A DNA stretch of 64,000 nucleotides from Adineta vaga (Eukaryota > Rotifera), in the NCBI GenBank assembly GCA_021613535.1, contig CP075492.1, forward strand, positions 15,500,001 through 15,564,000, given 5' to 3'. The notes beneath the pieces were generated by a model. It saw nothing but the letters and a program-made list of their open reading frames with translations. It was not told the DNA's origin and did no database searches. Below, in pieces: positions 56,151 through 64,000 of the stretch. The translations under genes were made by a program, and so were the position numbers. Positions within the stretch are counted from its first letter, which is position 1. Each line of letters starts with the position of its first letter.

Positions 56151-57128
56151 TTATTTTAAATATTCAGAATGAAAGGATGTATTAAGATTGACGTAATTTT
56201 CGCTCCTAACTACAAGTATCGCTGAGTAATATCAGATGAATTCAGGATTGAAAGCATGTTCTCACTATAAAAAACAAATGGATTAATAGAAAATTGACAA
56301 AGACACATAAAGCATTTATTATAAGTAATGTAACTGTGTAATCCTTTCATACTACTATGTATATCACACAAACTAATGACTTTTTACAAGTTACTGATAA
56401 AAGGAACTACGAATAAAAGCTTTCTATATCCATACATCTGCCTGATAAAAGGAACTACGAATAACTCTTCTTTAACGGATGGGGCAAAAATTTTGCATTG
56501 ATTTTGTTTTTCAAATATCTCTGTAAGGGATTGTGATAGCGACTGAAAATTTTTTCTTTATTAGAAAGATATTATAAATTTTAGAGTTGAAACTAAGAGA
56601 AAGCACTGTTTTTGGGCATAAGACGGTGTTATTGACGTACAGATATTATTATTGTAACATTGCAGAAGCGTTATTGACGTATATTAAAAGCAAACAATTT
56701 TAAACTTCGATTCGAGAGACAAGATGTCAGAAAGTATGCGTTTTAAACGAAAAAGAAAGCTTATAGAGTTCGCCCTCACAACACAAAATGGTAGTTGAAC
56801 AACTAATTTTTATAATAAATTTGCCTTCTCTCCATATACTCCTATCACATGAGAGCCTTCATTGTAACAAACAGAAGGTAAAATACGTATTAAAAGGGCT
56901 GAAACAAATATATTTGAATATATTAAAGCAAAGTAACTAAAGGTGCAAAAGAATTTTTCACCGTCATTATAAATGATCTACCTATATGTGATACCATTAA
57001 TTAATCAATTAAATCTACATCGTAATAAAATTGATCTTGTACAATACTCCTTTTGACATTGTTGAAATAAAGGATTCGTCGAGATGATTTCGCAGAAAAT
57101 CCCACTTTATTCTCTACCCACTAAAAAC
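56151..57128. other. Intergenic with a short direct repeat
   Basis: The phrase ctgataaaaggaactacgaa occurs twice, at about 56394 and 56451, roughly 57 bases apart. No gene recognised. Confidence 0.4.
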
Positions 57129-57690
57129 ATGCTAGGAAATGAGAAATCATCTTCGAGCTGAGGTCCTGTGTTAGCGCATAGATATCGATAAGATAACACG
57201 AATCTGCTATGATGTTCTTAGTCAGGTCTTCTACTAGAAGTTGTTCTTATGTTACTATACTTTTACTTGAATACTAACAAGAAATCGCGGTACACGGCTG
57301 CGAACTTAATTTTGAGCGTGAGTGCTGCATACCAGATAAGTCTGAATAAAGCATACAAACATCAGTCATATCTGTTGAGTTTTATATTTACTATCATATA
57401 TAACGGAGATTTCCATTAAGTTTTCGAATGAAAATTTGTCTGTGCTTTCTCTTTTGAGGTTTGCATGCTTTATTCAGACCTATCTGGTATGCAGCACTCA
57501 CGCTCAAAATTAAGTTCGCAGTCGTGTACCGCGATTTCTTGTTAGCATTCAAGTAAAAGTATAGTAACATAAGAACATCTTCTAGTAGAAGATCTGATCA
57601 AGGACATCATAGCAGATTCGTGTTATCTTATCAAGATCTATGCTATATTTAAGAGCTCAATTCGAAGATGATTTCTCATTCCCTAATGAT
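57129..57690. repeat. Foldback element with arms of about 230 bases
   Basis: The left arm (57129-57360) and right arm (57459-57690) are inverted copies at high identity, separated by a 98-base loop. Outer ends read ggaaatgagaaatcatcttc and its complement. Inner ends read gcatacaaac and gtttgcatgc. No target duplication is obvious and no coding frame is present. Such long hairpins are typical of foldback or TIR-only transposons, or of an inverted duplication. Confidence 0.8.
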
Positions 57691-57903
57691 GAAAAAGATA
57701 CCGAAATAATTGCAATCGGTGATAGATACAAATGAATAATAAATATTTAATGATTGATTGATGTATTTTCTTTTTACTTTACAGCATTTTTGACTTGTCA
57801 AACAAATTCTTTTCGATCTGTGCTTCTTTATTTACTATTATAATCACGTGTTAAAATTGCTTTATATCAGAGAAGAAATTTCGATTTCTCGTTTACATTT
57901 TTG

Positions 57904-58080
57904 TAATTGTTACATCTCGGTAACAATAAAGAGTATATTGCTAAAATTTTAGTATCTAGTGGTTCTAGATATGTATAGTATATACTGTAAATATCAGCTT
58001 TTGAGTGAGATAAGTACGCGTGAGAAAAAATAAATTTAATGATGGAAATTCAAACTTATTTTACATCCTTTATATCGTTA
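57904..58080 (+). repeat. Dispersed repeat, copy 2
   Basis: Matches 38203-38340 in the same orientation (tctcggtaacaataaagag to ttttacatcctttat), with an insertion of about 35 bases (ctagtggttctagatatgta and following). It abuts the duplicated flank of GPCR D. Confidence 0.7.
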
Positions 58081-58465
58081 TTTGACGAAGCTTTTATCAC
58101 TTTTAAAATAACAATTCGTTTGAAGGATCAGAACAGACCAAATAAAATGCAGTGGTAATTAGAATATGATACGTTATTCAAAACGAAGATGTCGTTTATT
58201 TAGTTTCAGATTTAATCGCATAAAACGTTGAAATTTATCTTAGTGCAAAGAAAAGAAAGTCAGTCCATCAATATCCTCAAGAGCATGTAAAACTAAATTG
58301 ATTATTTTCTGCGTATCGCGCAACAATCTCTTTCGGCTCTTTCAAATTAATAGCCCGCAACATCATAGAATATGAAAGAAACGCTTTTTAACGGAAGAGA
58401 AAGTTGTCGCTATGACGAGACTTAATGAATATGGAAACTGATCCGAAGAAAAGGATGACTATATT

Positions 58466-59199
58466 CACGAACAAGAACATGGCAGATCTCATGTTATTTT
58501 GAGGCTTATTTTATGCTCTTTTTCAATATTTTGGAATCATTTTATTTGACTTGTCTAAATCTTTGTCGTTATTGGCAGATTGTTCGAAATGAGAACATCT
58601 ATATCAAATATCCACGTCATGTTCTATTCGTCTTTTCAACAATCCCTATTTTTATTCTGATGAACATAATTGTTGAACATGAGATGAAATGGTGTGTTGT
58701 TATCGAAGAAGCTGGATCAAGTTGTTCATTGGTTTTCAATTCTGTTACAATTCGAGTGTGGAATCTCACTGTTCTCTTTGCACTGCCAATTATCATAAGT
58801 TTTACTTCATTGATTTTATGTTTAATCTTCATAAAAAAGACACATCCTCAACAAATCCTTGTTCATCACAATTATCATCATCGATTGATTTATCACTTTC
58901 TTATTTTCTACACAATATGGATCGTTCTTTGGGGGCCATTTGTATTTCTAACTTATCTTGATCTTGAAACGATTGATGATCAAACAAATTTTATTATCAC
59001 TATCGGAAATGTAATGGAAATGAGCATAGACGGAATTTTAGTTTATGCATTAGATAAACGATATGAAATGGCATGGAAAAAGACGTATGATGCTATTCTA
59101 GAACGATTGGGTTGGCAAAGAAGGCCCAAAATACATCCAGGATTTCCCATGGCAGTTGTTGCTGAAAATAAAACTCATCCTATATCTCAAAATACTTAA
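58466..59199 (+). pseudogene. GPCR, paralogue D, inverted and 5'-truncated
   Basis: From about 58466 the sequence matches paralogues A and B starting at the segment that encodes RTRTWQISCYFEAYF. It stays open to TAA 59197-59199, with the same CRYW, TM5-TM7 and PISQNT end. Everything encoding the first roughly 88 residues (N-terminus, TM1, TM2) is missing. The 5' flank of the family (gagacttaatgaatatggaaac) is joined directly to this point. The first in-frame ATG at 58513 would give 228 residues and five membrane segments. The body is uninterrupted, so the deletion is recent. It may still be transcribed, but it is unlikely to be a working receptor. Confidence 0.8.
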
Positions 59200-59359
59200 A
59201 ATACATACGTTGTTTGATGACTCTGTTGGTTATATTATCATTTAATTTAATTTATTATACGAAGAGAAATCTCAAAATATCTTCTTTATTATAATTTCTA
59301 CGTGTGTTCCTTATTCACAGTAATTAAACATCCGTTTATTCACCTATAATTTTCTTTTT

Positions 59360-59566
59360 CTATCTTCTGAGTTCATTCACTTCTGAAGAAGATAAAATGT
59401 AATCAGCTATACATTCTTCGAAAGTTTGAATGTCGAATGACATTATACTCAGAATTAAAGTTTTACATAGTTGACAGTGATGACTGTTTATGTTTAATAT
59501 AACACTACTCATGTATTCACTTGTAAAACCAAAAGAATATTTATGATCTTCATTGTCGATATTCAT
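59360..59566 (-). pseudogene. Short frame conserved beside three GPCR copies
   Basis: A 68-codon frame reads SFGFTSEYMSSVILNIN, then SHHCQLCKTLILSIMSFD, then ECIADYILSSSEVNELRR. The same DNA beside copies B (about 40190-40400) and C (about 44555-44760) carries stops or frameshifts. It looks like the C-terminal end of some gene that was duplicated along with the receptor, convergent with it. Upstream words (TKSLKRLYISRLD) hint at an LRR protein. Family unknown. Confidence 0.35.
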
Positions 59567-59639
59567 TCTAATTCCATATGATCAATCTAATCGTGAGATA
59601 TATAATCTTTTCAATGACTTCGTTTTATTTAAAAGTGAT

Positions 59640-60099
59640 GGATACAAGTAACGCTCGTCCTTCGGATTCGCTGACCCTCTACTTAAAGAAACTATGAAGA
59701 GAAATTGATATTGCAAAAATTATAAGGTACGAGGTGTTCATATGTGATATTCTATTTACTCGTTTGGAAAAGAGCATCATTTTGAAAAATATATCCTATT
59801 TAAAACATATTCGTTCGGCAAGAATAATGTTAAGTTCAGTCATTAATAAACAAAAGCTGACGCTCATTTGAGAATATGATACTCATAGAGCATGTGCAAT
59901 CTACAGTTTAGGTGTGGGTGTTAGTCATTTTGTACTAAATCCATTGAGATTGATTCTAAGCAGTCAAGAAGATAGGATGTAGTTTATAACATATCATCAC
60001 TTACCTCTTTTCCTGCCGGTCTATTGAAAAGTGGACATCAGCCGGTATGTATAAACATATCTTTTACTGAGTCCTCTATGTTTGTTAAATCAACCAGTG
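59640..60099. other. Intergenic, nothing recognised
   Basis: The duplicated GPCR flank ends near 59640. Beyond that I see no gene or clear repeat. Confidence 0.3.
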
Positions 60100-60790
60100 A
60101 CAGGTGTCAATGGTTTCGTAGAAAGTTCACTGAACTCTAACAATCTTTACGATGCCACTGATCGTTTCGTACAACTTACACGGAACCATTTTAAAGTATA
60201 CAAATATGTTCATATATGTCAAAATATCCTACAAAACCTTGAACCGTTGCATGAAACAATTGATATGTTGGTAAAAATTCTCTCAAGCCCCTACATATTC
60301 TATGAAGTGGGTTATCGTCTCGTTAAAGCTATGCAGAACCAATTACAAGTATATAGGAGCCATCGTAGTTTAGCGTAAATTTTCTCAAACCTTTGGGCAA
60401 TGTACAATTCCAGCGACAGTTTGGCAAAAACTCTACCAAGCCTTACGATGGTTTACAAAAACCCCATTAGTTTGGTACACTGCGTAAGAAATCTCAGGGC
60501 TGTGTACGGAACTACGACTGGTTCTGGATGGTGCGTATGATCTTTAGGATGGTGTACGAATCCGTAAAGGAATTCATAGAGCTGCCACTGGTTGCGCAGA
60601 TATTATAACGAGTCCTTAGAGCGGTTCAAGGAACTCATGCTGGTTTCGTAGATAAAATACAAATCCTGATCACACTTTATGAAACAGCCCCTGGTTTCTT
60701 AGATCATGCTAAAAACCTGTGGAGTCGTTACGGAATCATCAAAGGTTTCGCAGACGATTGACAAAACCTTAGGATGTTTGTCGAAACTTG
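60100..60790. repeat. Degenerate tandem repeat, period about 55-65 bases
   Basis: A strongly diverged motif, ctggtttcgtagat followed by aaaacctt..ggtgtacggaa, recurs about ten times (for example near 60108, 60163, 60428, 60460, 60590, 60640, 60690 and 60745). It is somewhat richer in G and C than the neighbourhood. The 98-codon frame at 60082-60378 inside it is not protein-like. It is probably an old minisatellite. Confidence 0.45.
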
Positions 60791-60847
60791 AGGGTGTGGG
60801 TGTGTAGATGTCTCTTGAACACTAAAACTCACACTTACATCCTCAAG
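60787..60847. repeat. Short hairpin repeat with TGTGGG-like arm
   Basis: cttgagggtgtgggtgtgta pairs imperfectly with actcacacttacatcctcaag. It is related to the hairpin at 42553-42627 and to single arms at about 2855, 5633 and 22897. Confidence 0.5.
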
Positions 60848-60987
60848 ATATACTATAATGAATTATACATATTATGATAAATCATGATGTTTATATGTAT
60901 ATAAAAAAAAGAATTTATTAAAATCACCGTAAATTGTTAGTGTAGGAAAATAGTAGTTTTTTGTCGTTGAGGAAAAGAAGAAGATAA

Positions 60988-63900
60988 CTAAACGTTTTTA
61001 ATATATTGTTGAAGAAAATAATTATAATTGATTGTTCCATCTAGTTTTGTATCCATTTGTGATGCCAATACATAAAGTTCTTCATCGTTTAAAGAACATT
61101 GATATTGATTAAGAACTTCTTTAAAAGTTTTCAAGGGCACAGATCCACAATTTGTTTTATCTTGTTGTTTAAATGATCGCCGTAATGGTTTATACGAATC
61201 CGATAACTGCAAATATATTTATTATGAGAATTGATCAGAATAAAAGAATTTATTACTTTTCTTCGAAGTTTAATGCAAACTTGACTGAAAACCATTCGTT
61301 CAGATGCTCCTGTTCGCGGTGTTTCTTCATCAATGGCTTGTAACGGATTTTTACTTGATTCATCAACAAGACTTGTTGATTCCGATAATGGTGCATAACA
61401 TTTCAAAAATCGTATATAATTCATCCTTAAGATTCGATTAATAAGAGATCAAGAAGAATCAGAATAATTAGTTTACCTTGGATCATGTTGTGTTTGTAAT
61501 TTCGATTTAATTAAATACAGATCTTCTTGATTAATCGCTTGACACAACTCAGTTAAAACATCATCAAATTCTTCTGGTTGAACATAACCAGTTCTATATG
61601 GATCTAATTCAGCAAATTCTCTTCTTAAACGATCCCAATTTGTTCGAATAACATTTCTTGCATGTGAATGAACAAGAATATTTTCTCCATAAAGTTTATT
61701 TGATGTCAAAATAAAATCTGCATCACCACGTTTCGGTGGATGTTGTCGGGCATTGGGATAATGTGCTGATTGTTTTGAATAACCAAATTCTCGTAAAAAT
61801 TGATAGAAATCTAAAGTTCCATCACGTTTCAAATGGCAACGTGCCCAAATTAAATCGACTTCATCACGTGTTATTTCCGGTTCAAGATAAAGTCTAAAGA
61901 TGGGGTGAAATGTTTTTTAATGAAGAGAAGAAATAAAGATAACAAACCGTCGAAATAAATTGTAAAGAAGATCGGGTGTTAATTCACCGTAAGATCCACG
62001 ATCAATTTTACGAAATTCCTCTTCAATATCTTTCGAACGATTACGAATTAATGTTTTCAAAACTTCACAAAGCTAAAAGAATGAATTTTGAAAAAAAAAA
62101 AGATAGTTTAGAAAGAAAACTTACTTCATCAATCGATCTTGTTCTTTCTCGTTCAGTGAAAATATTCGATTTTTCTCGTTGAGTTAATTCTTTTGGATTC
62201 AATTTTTCTCGAACATTTGTTGAAACCATAAATTCATATTTAGGATTTCTAAAAATTCAATTTCTATTTAATCAAAGATAAAAATATACAAATACTTTGA
62301 TTGACGTTGTTTTCCTTCTTGTAAATGTGATGCTCTTTCCAAGATTTGTTTCAAATAATCTCGATATTTAACGCGTCCATATTCATCTATCGGAATCTTT
62401 TTTAATAATTGATGATATTCATCAGGTTTCAATGTATATTCAATCAAATCTTCGATAATTGATCGTACAGTATTCACAGTAACAAATCCACTTAGGCAAC
62501 TATCAGCACGAATCAATAGATCTTCAACTCGTTCATAATTCATCGCAAGAGTCGTATCAATTTGTCGTTCTAATGCTGCTTGACGAGTTTCATCAATCAG
62601 ACTAAAAGATAAAGAGATGGGAAGATTTTATATCTCTATTCAAATCGAAAAACAAAATACATTGGATTATCCGCATTAATTCGTTTCTTTGTTGGGTCAG
62701 TTTTTTGTTTGAATGTATTGATTACTTCTTGATATGGTATTCCATCATTAGTTAATGCTAAATCAACATTTAATCGTTTTAAAAAATATTCTAATAATGG
62801 AGTTTCCATATTTAAACCAAATCGTTTCAATTGCTCGAGAAATCGTTCACGTGGTAACTAAAATACATGAAATTTATCTATGTTTTAAAATCCAATCAAA
62901 TTCTGTTTACACTGCCGGTTTGTTTTGTATCTAAACGTTCAAGTGCATGTTCAAGTTCAGAAAAACCATGTGGAAATTTAAGATTTAACCATTGTTGTAC
63001 TTGACTTTCATCCAAAACGCCACGTGTTGCTAAAGAAAACAAGAATTCGATTGAAATAATTGAAAAAAGAGATGGAGTTTTTTTTTACAATGAAGTCGAG
63101 GTGTTTTTAATTCAGAATCACGGTGAGTTGTTTGTACATGAGGAGAGTATGGCTTTTGTACAATGGCTTCTCGATGTGATTTTGTTCCTTCTTCAATTGA
63201 TTCATTGGATAAAAGTTTTAAAAATTTGTCGGAATTAAGTGCTTTGAATTCTTCGGTATCAAATCTTTATTGAAGAGAAAAACATGAGAATTTAAATAGG
63301 AAAGATTTTCAAACCCTACTTATCCCATAATTTATCGAATTCTGAATCTTTCATTCGATAACCCATGTCTTCAAGTGCATCATGAAAGTGAACTTTAAAG
63401 ATTCGTGTCGGTGTTCCACCACCTAATGCTGGACAAAGATTCATTAAATCTTTATCTCTAGTTTTCAAAAATAAAGTTTCTTCTTTTTCAATTGAAAATA
63501 AAATTTTTACTTTGTTCGAACTTTTTCTTTTAAAATTAAAAACATTTGTGCCGCTGTTTTTTTCGATGATTTTTCTTGTCTTGATGACATTTGTCGTGAG
63601 ATCCAATTCGGGAGATCTTCATCACCATTTGATAATGCTTGAACGAATTCATCAAAACTATTTACATATGAAAAGAATACAATAAATCAATTCAATTCTT
63701 TCAAACCTTATTTTAGTGGATTGTTTAAGTTGAAGTCGTTCTAATAGTTTATCAATTTGATGGGGTGAAACTTGTTTTTGTGTTCCATAAATTGTTGCAA
63801 TCAAATGTTGTAAAGCTGGACGATCAATTTTTCCACTGGGATCATTTTGAGCAGCATGACGAAATTTGGCACGAACATCATGAAGTTGTACACGAATTTT

Positions 63901-64000
63901 TTCTCTTAGTGCAGCTTCAAGTTCATCAATAGCAAGACGAGATGTTTCGCCTTTTTTTGAAGAAGCAATAGATGATGTTGTACTTTCTGGTCGACGACCT
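60988..64000 (-). CDS. EFCAB6-like multi-EF-hand protein, partial
   Basis: The C-terminal roughly 810 codons of a gene that continues past the right edge. Twelve exons (64000-63707, 63657-63511, 63457-63320, 63264-63089, 63029-62911, 62857-62661, 62601-62296, 62248-62125, 62072-61948, 61893-61477, 61425-61257, 61206-60988) join in phase on the minus strand. It is a string of degenerate EF-hand pairs. Loop-like pieces include NDPSGKIDRPAL, DRGSYGELTPDLL, KRDGTLDFYQFL, DPYRTGYVQPEEF and MDTKLDGTINYNYFL. Most loops lack the full set of acidic ligands. This layout matches EFCAB6/DJBP, a long EF-hand protein expressed in ciliated and germ cells. Calcium binding at most sites is doubtful. No alternative family with this many EF-hand-like units fits as well. 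Confidence 0.75.

Overview
The window looks like metazoan nuclear DNA, most probably from a bdelloid rotifer. It is AT-rich, its genes are small with many short GT-AG introns of about 45-70 bases, and its families are ones I associate with bdelloids: F-box proteins, F-box/LRR proteins, membrane-anchored FG-GAP proteins, peptide-receptor-like GPCRs, and intronless enzymes of bacterial look. The organism call is inference from gene content, not from a marker gene.

Layout. 0-6 kb: a tiny coiled-coil/membrane gene, GC-richer repeat islands, and decayed FG-GAP, F-box and GT8 glycosyltransferase copies. 6-8 kb: a single-C2-domain gene and ADAT1 (tRNA adenosine deaminase). 8.4-13.6 kb: an F-box exon followed by 26 in-phase exons that each encode one leucine-rich repeat. 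14-16 kb: an intronless GH13 alpha-amylase-like enzyme on the minus strand. 18.7-22.1 kb: a five-exon ankyrin-WWE-macro-macro-PARP gene. 22.4-27.8 kb: an F-box remnant, a GPI- or membrane-tailed aminopeptidase P, and a decayed FG-GAP gene. 27.9-46 kb: GPCR territory with five intact receptor genes, a secreted SGNH hydrolase, a small EF-hand gene and two inverted 489-bp piggyBac-type elements. 46.8-51.6 kb: a 26-exon TRPM-like cation channel. 51.6-56.2 kb: a second C2 gene, a MAM/mucin/GPI-type surface protein, a FAM210-like mitochondrial protein and an unrecognised multi-pass membrane protein. 57-60.9 kb: a large foldback element, a truncated inverted GPCR copy and decayed tandem repeats. 61-64 kb: an EFCAB6-like multi-EF-hand gene running off the right edge on the minus strand.

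Intact housekeeping genes (ADAT1, FAM210-like, TRPM, EFCAB6-like) are interspersed with a fast-evolving accessory layer (F-box, FG-GAP, LRR, GPCR duplicates). The best-supported unusual points are: (1) two same-length inverted piggyBac-type elements, one with a TTAA duplication and two visible empty sites in paralogous DNA, the other with ATAA flanks; (2) the 26-unit LRR exon array in which every exon is symmetric and open; (3) the ANK-WWE-macro-macro-PARP architecture; (4) a GPCR segmental duplication in four copies, one inverted and missing its 5' end. Exon junctions were worked out by hand from splice motifs and reading phase. I saw no rRNA gene, no CRISPR array and no convincing tRNA gene.
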